DNA of 10,399 nt from positions 1 to 10,399 of the forward strand of contig JASHYS010000158.1 in assembly GCA_030042915.1 (NCBI GenBank), written 5' to 3'. Below, piece after piece: positions 1-7,959 of this stretch (the first letter of the stretch is position 1; every line of letters begins with the position of its first letter). The notes beneath the pieces are model-generated. The model had not been told where the DNA came from. It did not search any database and saw nothing but the letters and a program-made list of their open reading frames with translations. This stretch comes from Acidobacteriaceae bacterium. Lineage in GTDB: Bacteria > Acidobacteriota > Terriglobia > Terriglobales > Acidobacteriaceae. The position numbers and the translations under genes were made by a program.

Positions 1-30
1 GCAGCCGGTAGCGAGCGGTGGAAAAAACGC

Positions 31-62
31 TTGACAATAAGCTTGTGCGCGATGCGTACAAT
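31..62 (+). promoter_or_regulatory. Candidate sigma-70-like promoter for the peptidase pair
   Basis: A perfect -35 hexamer TTGACA (31-36) is followed by TACAAT (57-62), which matches the -10 consensus at 5 of 6 positions. The spacer is 20 nt, longer than the usual 16-18, which weakens the call. A second possible -10, TATATC (67-72), pairs only with a poor -35 (TTGTGC, 43-48, 18 nt spacer). Either choice would give a leader of roughly 95-105 nt before the peptidase start at 174. The motifs are seen directly; promoter activity is inferred. Confidence 0.35.
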
Positions 63-68
63 TTTGTA
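57..68. promoter_or_regulatory. Small dyad overlapping the candidate -10 box
   Basis: TACAA (57-61) and TTGTA (64-68) are perfect inverted arms separated by TT, so the site also reads TACA-N4-TGTA. It sits on the presumed -10 element, where a repressor could block RNA polymerase. The general TACA/TGTA form recalls operators of winged-helix repressors such as BlaI/MecI, but the spacing differs from the classical N2 core. Five-base arms in an AT-rich stretch can arise by chance, so this is only a candidate operator. Confidence 0.2.
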
Positions 69-87
69 TATCATGGAGGCCGGTTTA

Positions 88-110
88 CACGAAGCATCCC
101 CGGTTTCGTG
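88..110 (+). other. Stem-loop in the 5' leader of the S9 peptidase gene
   Basis: CACGAAGC (88-95) can pair with GGTTTCGTG (102-110) as eight pairs, one of them G-U, closing a 7-nt loop (96-102). It lies between the candidate promoter and the ribosome binding site at 157-164. No T-run follows, so it does not look like an intrinsic terminator. It could stabilise the message or be incidental. The rest of 1-173 shows no convincing coding sequence. Confidence 0.3.
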
Positions 111-173
111 ACCCACCTAACTCTTCACCGATCGCGCACGTGAATTTCGCACGCAGAAAAGGAGCCCTGCATC

Positions 174-2576
174 ATGCGCACGTTTCTTCGTGTTTCCATT
201 TGGCGCCAGGCGCACGCCAGTATGTGGCTGGCGCTTCTCGTCGGGCCGGCGTTGGCAGCACAGGTAACTCCAGCCGACTACGACCGGGCTCTCGGCCTGC
301 AGGAGAAGTACCGCTCTCTGGCTTTGCACATGCCCGCTTCGCCGCAATGGATTGAGGGCACACACCGGTTTGTCTATTCGCACACTGTGGCCGCGCCCGC
401 TGAGAACGGACCAGGCCGCGAGTTCGAAGTGGCCCACGAGTTTGTACTCTACGATGCCGACACCAGCACCTCGCGGCCGGCGTTCGATCACGCGCGGCTG
501 GCCGATGCACTCAGCAAGGCGCTCAATGTGCCCGTCAAGCCTCAGTATCTTCCGCTGACCCGGCTTCATTTCACGACCGATGAAAAGTCGATTGAGTTTC
601 TCTTTCACGATGCGCGCTGGAGTTGCGACCTGACCGCCTATACCTGCGCGAAGAAGACCGACCTCTCGCCCGACGACGAAGATTTTGAGGGCGACGAGTA
701 CGATTTCACGCCCAAAGCGATCAACGGCGACGCCAGAGCAAAAACCTCACCCGACGGAAAATGGCAGGCGTACGTTGACAACTACAACGTGGTCGTTCGT
801 CCCGTGCCGGAGAAAACTGAAGCCAGGCCCGCGAAACGCGGAGAGGTGATGGTTCTGAGCCAGGATGGCTCTGAAGACAATTACTACGCTATCGGCACAT
901 TGGAGTGGTCGCCCGATTCCAAGCACATTGCTGTTTACCGCATCCGGCCCGGTTATCGCCGGCTGATCTACTATGTCGAATCCTCTCCGCCCGATCAGCT
1001 TCAGCCAGAGCACTCGACCATGGTCTATCCCAAGCCCGGCGATGTGCTGGCGCTCAATCAGCCGGTGCTCTTCGATGTTGCCGCCAAGAGCGAGATTCCG
1101 ATTGACAACGCGCTCTTCCCCAACCCCTACGAGCTTTCATCGATTGAGTGGTGGAAAGACAGCCGCGCCTTTACCTTCGAATACAACCAGCGCGGGCACC
1201 AGGTTTATCGCGTGATTGAAGTGGATGCAACGACCGGCAAAGCGCGCGCACTGATTGAAGAAACCAGCTCAACTTTCATCAACTACGAGTCGCTGGTGAG
1301 CACGCAGTTCGACACGGGCAAGCGCTTCCGCAAAGATCTGGCGGATGGCAGCGAGATCGTGTGGGCATCAGAGCGCGATGGCTGGGAGCATCTGTATCTT
1401 TACGACGGGCACAGCGGGCAGGTGAAGCAGCAGATCACGCGCGGCGAATGGGTGGTAAGGGGAGTTGACCGCGTGGACGAAAAGGCGCGCGAGATTTACT
1501 TTTCGGCCAGCGGCAAAAATCCCGATGAAGATCCGTACTTCGTTCATGGCTACAAGATCGGCTTCGATGGCACAGGTTTGACCGAACTGACCAGCGTGGC
1601 CGCCAATCATTCGCTGAGCTACTCGAGCGACGGCCAGTTCTATGTGGATACTTACTCGCGCATCGACCTGGCGCCGGTGATGGAACTGCATCGCACCGCC
1701 GATGCGAGCCTGGTGTCGACGGTGGAGACAGCCGACATTACGCAACTGCGAGCCGCAGGCTGGCAACCGCCCGAAGTCTTCCACACCGCCGGCCGCGACG
1801 GCAAAACGGAGATATGGGGCGTCATTTACCGGCCCCTCAACTTCGATCCCAAGAAGAAGTACCCGGTCGTGGAAGACATCTACGCGGGGCCGCAGGGTTC
1901 GTTCGTGCCCAAGAGCTTCAGTACCCGCGTCGAACCTCTTACCGCGCTGGGCTTCGTGGTTGTGCAGATCGACGGGATGGGCACCAACAACCGCTCCCGT
2001 GCATTTCACGACGTTGCCTGGCACAACCTCAAGGACGCCGGCTTTCCCGATCGCATTCTGTGGCACAAAGCCGTGGCCGCAAAATATCCCTGGTACGATA
2101 TTTCGCGCGTGGGAGTGTTTGGCACGTCGGCGGGCGGCCAAAGCTCGATGGGCGCTCTGCTTTTCCATCCCGAGTTTTACAAAGTGGCCGTCTCCAACTC
2201 AGGCTGCCACGACAATCGCATGGACAAGATCTGGTGGAATGAGCAATGGATGGGATGGCCCATCGGTCCGCAATACTCTGAATCGTCAAACGTGGACAAT
2301 GCATGGCGCCTGAAAGGCAAGCTGCTGCTGGTGATGGGCGAGATGGACAAGAATGTCGATCCTTCGTCGACCTTGCAGGTGGTCGACCGGCTCATCAAAG
2401 CCAACAAGGATTTCGAACTGCTGGATGTGCCTGGCGGCGGCCATGGAGCCGGCGGAAGATATGGCCAGCGCAAGTTGATGGACTTCTTTGTGTCGAACCT
2501 GCTTAACGAACCTACGCCGGCGTGGAATGCAATCGACGAAAAGCCTGCCGGTGCAGCTGCCCCGGAAGGTCAATAA
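174..2576 (+). CDS. Exported S9-family serine peptidase with DPP IV-type N-terminal propeller
   Basis: This is a prolyl-oligopeptidase-family (S9) serine peptidase, expected to cleave short peptides outside the cytoplasm. The start has a strong ribosome binding site, AAAAGGAG (157-164), 9 nt upstream. Residues 1-28 form a Sec-type signal peptide: a basic stretch, a hydrophobic core near MWLALLVG, and a likely cut after ALA. Roughly residues 100-500 resemble the DPP IV N-terminal beta-propeller (for example [12 protein letters not shown] and the YPKPGD segment). Residues about 570-785 are the alpha/beta hydrolase domain. Visible catalytic elements are Tyr570 in YAGP (oxyanion-hole tyrosine in DPP IV), nucleophile Ser652 in GTSAGG, Asp725 in GEMDKNVD and His757 in GGGHG. 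The 800-residue length is normal for the family. The DWVYEEE segment that holds the N-terminus of DPP IV substrates is not visible, so dipeptidyl-peptidase specificity is uncertain. It is probably cotranscribed with the DUF885 gene 36 bp downstream. Confidence 0.93.
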   Translation: MRTFLRVSIWRQAHASMWLALLVGPALAAQVTPADYDRALGLQEKYRSLALHMPASPQWIEGTHRFVYSHTVAAPAENGPGREFEVAHEFVLYDADTSTSRPAFDHARLADALSKALNVPVKPQYLPLTRLHFTTDEKSIEFLFHDARWSCDLTAYTCAKKTDLSPDDEDFEGDEYDFTPKAINGDARAKTSPDGKWQAYVDNYNVVVRPVPEKTEARPAKRGEVMVLSQDGSEDNYYAIGTLEWSPDSKHIAVYRIRPGYRRLIYYVESSPPDQLQPEHSTMVYPKPGDVLALNQPVLFDVAAKSEIPIDNALFPNPYELSSIEWWKDSRAFTFEYNQRGHQVYRVIEVDATTGKARALIEETSSTFINYESLVSTQFDTGKRFRKDLADGSEIVWASERDGWEHLYLYDGHSGQVKQQITRGEWVVRGVDRVDEKAREIYFSASGKNPDEDPYFVHGYKIGFDGTGLTELTSVAANHSLSYSSDGQFYVDTYSRIDLAPVMELHRTADASLVSTVETADITQLRAAGWQPPEVFHTAGRDGKTEIWGVIYRPLNFDPKKKYPVVEDIYAGPQGSFVPKSFSTRVEPLTALGFVVVQIDGMGTNNRSRAFHDVAWHNLKDAGFPDRILWHKAVAAKYPWYDISRVGVFGTSAGGQSSMGALLFHPEFYKVAVSNSGCHDNRMDKIWWNEQWMGWPIGPQYSESSNVDNAWRLKGKLLLVMGEMDKNVDPSSTLQVVDRLIKANKDFELLDVPGGGHGAGGRYGQRKLMDFFVSNLLNEPTPAWNAIDEKPAGAAAPEGQ

Positions 2577-2612
2577 TCGTTCCAACACGCGTCATCCCCG
2601 GAGGAATCATTG

Positions 2613-4388
2613 ATGCAAATCCGCAAATCAATCAGCTATAGCGCCGGTTTCTGCCTGCTTGCTGCGGGGTTGGCCCACGCCGCCGGCCCAGCCGCCAAAA
2701 CCGCTGCGCCGGAGCCGCAGATGCCGGAGTTCATCGAGCAATATACGGCTGATTTTCACGGTCTCGCCAGCACCTACAACGTTCTTATTTCGCCCGACCG
2801 GAGAGACCGGCTGGAAAAGTTCGATCGCGACCAACTGGCAGCGCTTGAGGCCATCAACTTCGATGCACTCTCGCAGGAAGACAAGGTGGATTACCTGCTG
2901 ATCAAATATCACCTCACCGGCAACCTGCATCAGCTTGAGATCAGAAAGAAGCAGATCGACGCGATGCAGCCGTTGCTGCCATTCGCAGGCACCATCATGC
3001 AGCTGCTTGACGCCAAGCGGCTGATGCAAACTCCAGACCCCGAAAAGGACGCCGCCGCGTTGACCGAGATGGTGAAGGACATCAAGGCAGCGCGGGAAAA
3101 ATTGGCGCCGAAAGAGCATGGGGGAGGCGCAGCTGCAGACAGCAAGCCCGCCGTCGATCCGGTGGTGGCCAACCAGGCGCTCATTGCCACCCATCAGCTG
3201 GCCAGACAGTTGGACGATTGGTTCAATGAATACAACGGCTACGATCCGCTGTTTACATGGTGGGTCGATCAGCCATACAAGGACGCCAAGAAAGAACTCG
3301 ACTCGTATGCGGACTTTCTGAAGGAAAAACTGATTGGCATCGCGGCGGACGACAAAACCACGATTATCGGCAATCCGGTGGGCCGCGACGCGTTGACGGC
3401 GGAGCTGGCTGACAACCTGATCCCCTATACGCCTGAGGAGCTGATCGCCATTGCGCAGACCGAGTACGACTGGTGCATGCGCGAGATGCTGAAGGCTTCG
3501 CACGAGATGGGCTTTGGCGATGATTGGCACGCAGCCGTGGAAAAGGTGAAAGGGATGCACGTGCCGCCGGGCGAGCAGCCGGAGCTGATTCGCAAGCTGG
3601 TGGTCGAGGGCAGCGATTTTGCCAAGGATCATCAGCTGGTGACTGTCCCTCCGCTGGCCGATGAGACCTGGCGGATGATCATGATGACGCCGGAGCGCCA
3701 GCTGGTGAACCCGTTCTTTACCGGCGGCGACGAGATCAGCGTTTCCTACCCGACTGACACCATGACATTCGACCAGCGCGAAATGAGCATGCGCGGGAAC
3801 AACATTCCATTTGCCCACGCCACGGCATTTCATGAAATGATTCCGGGCCACTTTCTGCAGTTCTATATGGCCGCGCGCTATCACCCTTACCGGCAGATCT
3901 TTGAAACGCCGTTCTGGGTTGAGGGCAATGCATTCTGGTGGGAAATGCTCTACTGGGACAAAGGCTTCGATCAGACGCCGGAAGAACGCGTGGGCGCGCT
4001 GGTGTGGAGGATGCACCGTTCTGCGCGGGTGCTTTTCACCATGAATTTCCATTTGGGCAAGTGGACGCCGCAGCAGTGCGTACAGTTCCTCATCGACAAT
4101 GTGGGATTCGAGCGCGATAACGCCACGGCCGAGGTGCGGCGATCGTTCGACGGCTCGGTCGGGCCGCTCTATCAATGCGCCTACCTGCTGGGAGCGCTGC
4201 AGTTTCGCGCCTTGCACACCGAGCTGGTCGGCTCAGGAAAGATGACCGACCGCGAATTTCACGACGCTATTCTGCACGAGAGCTTTATGCCCATCGAACT
4301 GCTGCGCGCCGATCTGGAAACCGGAAAACTGACGCGCGATTTTGAGACCAACTGGAAGTTTTATGGCGACCACCCCACGCATCCGTAA
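2613..4388 (+). CDS. Exported DUF885 family protein, probable metallopeptidase
   Basis: This DUF885 (PF05960) protein has no assigned biochemical role that I know of; the sequence suggests a zinc-dependent peptidase. I chose ATG 2613 over the adjacent in-frame TTG at 2610 because GGAGGA (2600-2605) then lies at an ideal 7 nt spacing; this gives 591 residues, normal for the family. A signal peptide covers about residues 1-23, with likely cleavage after AHA, so the protein should be periplasmic or secreted. The family's metal-site signature is visible as HEMIPGH (His407, Glu408, His413) followed by Gln416. A downstream glutamate-rich segment, EGNAFWWE (Glu437, Glu444), plausibly supplies the third ligand. 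The remainder is mostly helical with no membrane segments. It follows the S9 peptidase by 36 bp with no promoter or terminator between, suggesting an operon in which two exported peptidases act on the same peptide pool. Metal binding and peptidase activity are inferred from the motif. Confidence 0.92.
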   Translation: MQIRKSISYSAGFCLLAAGLAHAAGPAAKTAAPEPQMPEFIEQYTADFHGLASTYNVLISPDRRDRLEKFDRDQLAALEAINFDALSQEDKVDYLLIKYHLTGNLHQLEIRKKQIDAMQPLLPFAGTIMQLLDAKRLMQTPDPEKDAAALTEMVKDIKAAREKLAPKEHGGGAAADSKPAVDPVVANQALIATHQLARQLDDWFNEYNGYDPLFTWWVDQPYKDAKKELDSYADFLKEKLIGIAADDKTTIIGNPVGRDALTAELADNLIPYTPEELIAIAQTEYDWCMREMLKASHEMGFGDDWHAAVEKVKGMHVPPGEQPELIRKLVVEGSDFAKDHQLVTVPPLADETWRMIMMTPERQLVNPFFTGGDEISVSYPTDTMTFDQREMSMRGNNIPFAHATAFHEMIPGHFLQFYMAARYHPYRQIFETPFWVEGNAFWWEMLYWDKGFDQTPEERVGALVWRMHRSARVLFTMNFHLGKWTPQQCVQFLIDNVGFERDNATAEVRRSFDGSVGPLYQCAYLLGALQFRALHTELVGSGKMTDREFHDAILHESFMPIELLRADLETGKLTRDFETNWKFYGDHPTHP

Positions 4389-4392
4389 GGTC

Positions 4393-4448
4393 GCGGGTTC
4401 GACGGCCGGGGAGCAATCGACGGCGTAGTGTCGGCGCACGAAACCCGC
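4393..4448. terminator. Weak dyad in the convergent gap, possible bidirectional termination region
   Basis: The 59 bp between the convergent DUF885 and DUF2339 genes contains GCGGGTT (4393-4399) and its perfect complement AACCCGC (4442-4448), 42 nt apart. An 8-base direct repeat, TCGACGGC, lies in the loop at 4399-4406 and 4417-4424. There is no T-run on either strand and the loop is long, so this is a poor intrinsic terminator. Termination may instead be Rho-dependent, or may rely on sequence inside the genes. Confidence 0.2.
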
Positions 4449-7400
4449 TAAAGATACCTGCGAATGACCGTGCTGAAGCGCGTGTAAAGGAAGGAGATAC
4501 CCAGAAGCGCGAGGCCCATGACGATCAGCGTCATGTATCGGTCAGCGGGTGCGAGCGCCCACACATCCATCAGCAGAATTTTCACCACGCTCACCAGCAG
4601 CAGCGCCAGTCCCGCCAGCCGGTAACTGCGCTCTCCCACCGCGAGCGCGAACAGAAAGACAATCACTCCCATCAGGCTCCAGGCAATGGTGATGTGACCG
4701 GAGCTCAGTTTGAGGGCCAACGCGGCAACCATCAAGCCAAATGGCGCAAAGAAGAACCATTGATCCGAGCGGTGTAATGCGGGGGCCATCTCCGGCAGAA
4801 TCGGAATCGAAGCGCCCTGCCAGAACTCAGCCTCGCGTAGCCTGAAAGCGAAGGGAAGCGCGGCCAGCAGCACCAGCGCCGCCGCGCCAAGATGAAACAA
4901 CGATCCGCTCCAGAAGCCGGTTGAGCCGTCTGTCGCCGCGTCGCAGACGCCGCGCGCCGCAACGGCGACGGCCAGCGCCACCGCCCAGGCAACAAATGAG
5001 CGCCGGCGCATCAGCCACGCCAGCGCCATCAGGATGGTCGCCATCGCCGCCCAGATCACGGTGACCCACACAGCTCCGTTCGCAACGGGAACCCAAGGGG
5101 ATGGGAACCGGTATGCGAACCAAAGCGCCAGAGCCAGCGTGCCCAGTCCGTCGGCCAGCGTGCCGGCAACGTGCTCGGCCTTCGTGCAGCGGTCCCGACT
5201 GAACGTCCGCTCCAGCAGCCAATAGCCTGCAGCGGCAAGCACCAGCACTTCAAGCAAATAGGAATTGACAAGGCTGAACGGAGTCGGGCGGTTGAGCAGC
5301 GGCGGTGGCTGCCCTGACTCCATGTCGAGACAGATGCACTTGCCGAGCGCCAAGCCGGCGAAAATGAACCCCTGCCAGCGCAGAGGGAGGTTCTTCAGCC
5401 ACCGGCCCGCTTCGAAAAGAGCCACGCCCAGCGCCGCCCAAACCGCGGCGACGTAGAGTTCCGATGACAGATCGTAAGCGGCAATGGCGAGCAGGGCCGA
5501 AGCAGCCCATGAATGGGCAACAGCCACATTTGCGCGTGCTCTGCCCGATGTCTTCTCGTGCATTCCCGCGTAGAGCAAGGCGACGGCGATGAGTTCCGGC
5601 GCCTTGTGGTTCCACCAGCCTGACTCTCCTCCCCAGAGATTCCACGGGAACCATCCCATCACCGCTGCCAGAGCCAGAAGATTTGCCTGGAGGGCCACCG
5701 ATGCGCACCCAAATCTGTCTGCAATAAGGCCCAGGATGATGGCCAGCGCGAGCCATCCCACTACAACCCACGCCGCAGGAAGCACAACCCACAAGGCAGC
5801 CGCGGCCGCGGCCAGAGCCAGGTAGCTTGTGACCTTCATCGCGGCAACTTCAAAGGCGCTTTCGTTGATCTGCGGCCAGCGCCGCGGGTACACCTCGCCG
5901 TGTATCCAATACAGAATCGCTGCCAGCGCCAAAGCGATGGTCAACGAGACATGACGCTTCGGGTCAGGAGTATCAAGACGGAGGAGCGCCAGTGGCAAAA
6001 TGTCGTGTACGGCCAGAACGGCGCCTGTGGCGAGTCCCGCAAGAAGTCCCAGGCGCCGGAAGACCGGCTCGCCGATGCGCAGCCCGCAAAGCGCCAGGGC
6101 CTGCGCTTCAACCAGCCATAGCACCGGCCAGCTGACTCCTTGAAACTTGTAAGGCACCGCGGCGATGAGCAGCACCGCGCCCACCGTGGAGAGCACGACA
6201 AAAGCCTGACGCCGACGCGCGCGCAGCGCCCAGGCCAGCACCATCTCCATTGCACCCAGCGCCGCCAGCGCCCACCATGCCCACTCCGGGTGCGCCGATT
6301 GATATTTGAGCAGCGCCAGCACGCCGCTCGCGTTTAATACGGCGGCGACGCTCGAAATGTTTTCCTCCTCTTGATCGCGTGGCGTGCGCAGAACGTACGC
6401 GGCGCGAAAGATCGCCCAGTACAGCAGGATCAGCAGCACCGACGGCCAGAACTCGGTGAAGCTCGAGTGATTCTGCGGCAGAACCTGCGTGAGCCAGACG
6501 AAATGACTCGCGTACACGACGACCAGCCCGGCGAGCTCAAGCACTGCCCAGTGGCGAATGGAGGTGACCACCACGAGCCCTACCGCCAGGATGGCACTGG
6601 CTGTGAGGCTGAAGACGACCGTCCCGCTTGATGCCTGAAGATGGCTGGTGAGCAGCGTGGCGAATCCCAGCAGAAACGCCAGTCCCGTGACTGCCTGGGA
6701 GCGATAGCGCAGCGAGTGCGCCACCATGCCCGCCGCTGCCAGCAGCATCAGCACCAGATCGGCGACCAGCGAAGGCAGCACGCGCGCCGCCGCAATGTGG
6801 TGCATGGCGAAGGTGGTGAAAAAGGCGAGCGCCCAGCCGCCGCCAATGCCTGCCCGCGCAAAGATCCGGTAGGTGGCTTTGCGCTCGAGCCAAACGCCGC
6901 CGCCCAGCAGAATGGCGCTGACCACATAGCCGCATAGCACCTTGCCCGCCGGCCCCCACGTCTGCAGCTTCCACGCCAGAAAGAAAGCTACGCCTAGGAC
7001 CAGCAGCGCAATGCCCAGCTTGTTCAGCCAGTTGGCGCCCAGCCGCTCTTCCAGATTGAACGCACGCTCGGCGCGGGCGGCCTTTTCCTCCGCGGTTTCA
7101 GCATGCTGTTCGAAAAGGTGCGCGAGCGGTGCAGGCGTTGGAGAAGGTGAAGGCGGGATGGGCGCGGGCGTGGGCGCCGCTGCGGGCGTGGGCGGGATTG
7201 GTGCGGCCACTGGCGGAGCAGGGTCCGGTTTTGGCGAAGGCTGCGGCACCGCAGGCAGAAACGACGCTCCTGCCGGGGCGCGCAACGCCGCAGACGGTTC
7301 CGGTGCTCGCGTGGGCGGTGCGCTGGCCGCAGGCTCCGGAGCTGCCTCCGTTGCCGGCGCCGGTTGCGTTGCGGGCGCAGCGGGTGCGCTTCGCTGGCTC

Positions 7401-7564
7401 GCCAGGTTGTGCACCTGCGCCTCCAGATCGCGAATGCGATCCAGAAGTGCAGCCATCTCTTCGCGCAGCTCGCGGGCACGGCTGGTCGACGTAACAATAG
7501 CCACGATCGGCAGGATGAAGATCGCGGCAACCGCCAGAAGGAGAACGAGCGCAAGAAATCCCAT
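4448..7564 (-). CDS. DUF2339 family large polytopic membrane protein
   Basis: This 1038-residue inner-membrane protein belongs to DUF2339 (PF10101), whose function is unknown. Segment order: an N-terminal transmembrane helix (about 1-25); a charged heptad-like stretch likely to be a coiled coil (about 29-57); a Pro/Ala-rich linker (about 58-147); a charged helix; the family signature FNLEERLGANWLNKLG (169-184); and then close to 30 hydrophobic segments by eye to the C-terminus. The last part, with RSYRLAGLALLLVSVVKILL and the YTRF ending, matches the conserved DUF2339 C-terminal pattern. No enzymatic motif stands out. The start ATG (7564-7562) lacks a Shine-Dalgarno sequence, and a perfect TATAAT lies only about 19 bp upstream. 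I still favour this start because the first helix begins immediately, as expected for the family. It is convergent with the peptidase pair and follows a small membrane protein gene on the same strand, from which it appears to be transcriptionally separate. Confidence 0.92.
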   Translation of the reverse strand: MGFLALVLLLAVAAIFILPIVAIVTSTSRARELREEMAALLDRIRDLEAQVHNLASQRSAPAAPATQPAPATEAAPEPAASAPPTRAPEPSAALRAPAGASFLPAVPQPSPKPDPAPPVAAPIPPTPAAAPTPAPIPPSPSPTPAPLAHLFEQHAETAEEKAARAERAFNLEERLGANWLNKLGIALLVLGVAFFLAWKLQTWGPAGKVLCGYVVSAILLGGGVWLERKATYRIFARAGIGGGWALAFFTTFAMHHIAAARVLPSLVADLVLMLLAAAGMVAHSLRYRSQAVTGLAFLLGFATLLTSHLQASSGTVVFSLTASAILAVGLVVVTSIRHWAVLELAGLVVVYASHFVWLTQVLPQNHSSFTEFWPSVLLILLYWAIFRAAYVLRTPRDQEEENISSVAAVLNASGVLALLKYQSAHPEWAWWALAALGAMEMVLAWALRARRRQAFVVLSTVGAVLLIAAVPYKFQGVSWPVLWLVEAQALALCGLRIGEPVFRRLGLLAGLATGAVLAVHDILPLALLRLDTPDPKRHVSLTIALALAAILYWIHGEVYPRRWPQINESAFEVAAMKVTSYLALAAAAAALWVVLPAAWVVVGWLALAIILGLIADRFGCASVALQANLLALAAVMGWFPWNLWGGESGWWNHKAPELIAVALLYAGMHEKTSGRARANVAVAHSWAASALLAIAAYDLSSELYVAAVWAALGVALFEAGRWLKNLPLRWQGFIFAGLALGKCICLDMESGQPPPLLNRPTPFSLVNSYLLEVLVLAAAGYWLLERTFSRDRCTKAEHVAGTLADGLGTLALALWFAYRFPSPWVPVANGAVWVTVIWAAMATILMALAWLMRRRSFVAWAVALAVAVAARGVCDAATDGSTGFWSGSLFHLGAAALVLLAALPFAFRLREAEFWQGASIPILPEMAPALHRSDQWFFFAPFGLMVAALALKLSSGHITIAWSLMGVIVFLFALAVGERSYRLAGLALLLVSVVKILLMDVWALAPADRYMTLIVMGLALLGISFLYTRFSTVIRRYL

Positions 7565-7582
7565 GGTCTTAATTTGGCGGCA

Positions 7583-7588
7583 ATTATA
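7583..7588 (-). promoter_or_regulatory. Perfect -10 box (TATAAT) just upstream of the DUF2339 gene
   Basis: Read on the minus strand, TATAAT occupies 7588-7583, a full match to the sigma-70 -10 consensus. No good -35 hexamer is seen 16-18 nt upstream, and no TGn extension is present. Transcription would start near 7576, leaving a leader of only about 12 nt before the ATG at 7564, with no Shine-Dalgarno sequence. The location directly before a gene, in GC-rich surroundings, makes chance less likely. Confidence 0.5.
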
Positions 7589-7645
7589 CCCTGCGAATAC
7601 GGCCGGTCGCGGTGAAAGCTTGCGGGCGTGTTTGCGCTGTTGTTG

Positions 7646-7665
7646 AAAAGGACGGCTTCACCGTC
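7646..7665 (-). terminator. Candidate intrinsic terminator after the small membrane protein gene
   Basis: On the minus strand, GACGG-TGAAG-CCGTC (7665-7651) forms a 5 bp GC-rich stem, or 6 bp with a T-G pair, followed by CTTTT (7650-7646). It lies 37 bp past the stop codon of the small gene and upstream of the DUF2339 -10 box, which is where a terminator separating the two units would be expected. The stem is short and the T-run has only four bases. The remainder of 7565-7701 shows nothing coding. Confidence 0.4.
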
Positions 7666-7701
7666 TGCTGCGGAAAAGCTCAATCGGGCGTCGGCGGCTC
7701 T

Positions 7702-7872
7702 TCAGACCCGCGGCCGCGGCGCCTTCCGCGTCAGGTGCCACACGCCCAGCGCCAACGCCAGCACACCCAGCCCAAACGCCAACACCGCCAACTCGCCGCG
7801 ATGAATCTGCCAGCCCTTCCAAATTGCCGCTGCTGCGGCCAGCAGCATCACGATGCCTCGAATGCGGTCCAC
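7702..7872 (-). CDS. Small two-helix membrane protein, unknown function
   Basis: This is a 56-residue protein by my preferred start, GTG at 7872-7870, which is preceded by GGGAGAGG (7885-7878) 5 nt upstream. An in-frame ATG at 7914-7912 would add 14 residues (MGEPGRRNEPGEAP) but has no properly spaced ribosome binding site. The protein has a basic start (DRIR), a hydrophobic helix at about 6-18, a short polar turn (KGWQIHRGE, 19-27), a second helix at about 28-45 and a basic tail ending RKAPRPRV. This hairpin with positive ends is typical of small inner-membrane proteins. I recognise no domain and assign no function. It diverges from gcvT, and the candidate terminator at 7646-7665 ends it before the DUF2339 gene. 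Its support is the membrane pattern, the ribosome binding site and the fit between flanking genes. The frame also stays open upstream, so the start remains uncertain. Confidence 0.62.
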   Translation of the reverse strand: MDRIRGIVMLLAAAAAIWKGWQIHRGELAVLAFGLGVLALALGVWHLTRKAPRPRV

Positions 7873-7959
7873 GGGCGCCTCTCCCGGCTCATTCCGTCGG
7901 CCGGGCTCTCCCATCCTAACTCTGCGCTGCTCGAGAATCCCACACCGCGCCGCGCGCCA

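Noticed and set aside
1368..2168. 266-codon minus-strand frame opposite the S9 peptidase
   Set aside because: It lies fully opposite the catalytic domain coding region and has no domain pattern.
2628..4217. 529-codon open frame on the minus strand inside the DUF885 gene
   Set aside because: It is antisense to a clear protein family member with a signal peptide and metal motif. Its translation is Arg/His/Val-rich and shows no recognisable domain. Long antisense frames are common in GC-rich coding DNA.
4399..4424. Direct repeat TCGACGGC as a possible attachment site or repeat array
   Set aside because: There are only two 8-base copies in GC-rich DNA, with no integrase, tRNA or mobile gene nearby; chance is sufficient.
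6942..7646. 234-codon plus-strand frame rich in Gly and Ala
   Set aside because: It is the reverse complement of the Pro/Ala-rich linker and N-terminus of the DUF2339 protein, so the low complexity explains it.
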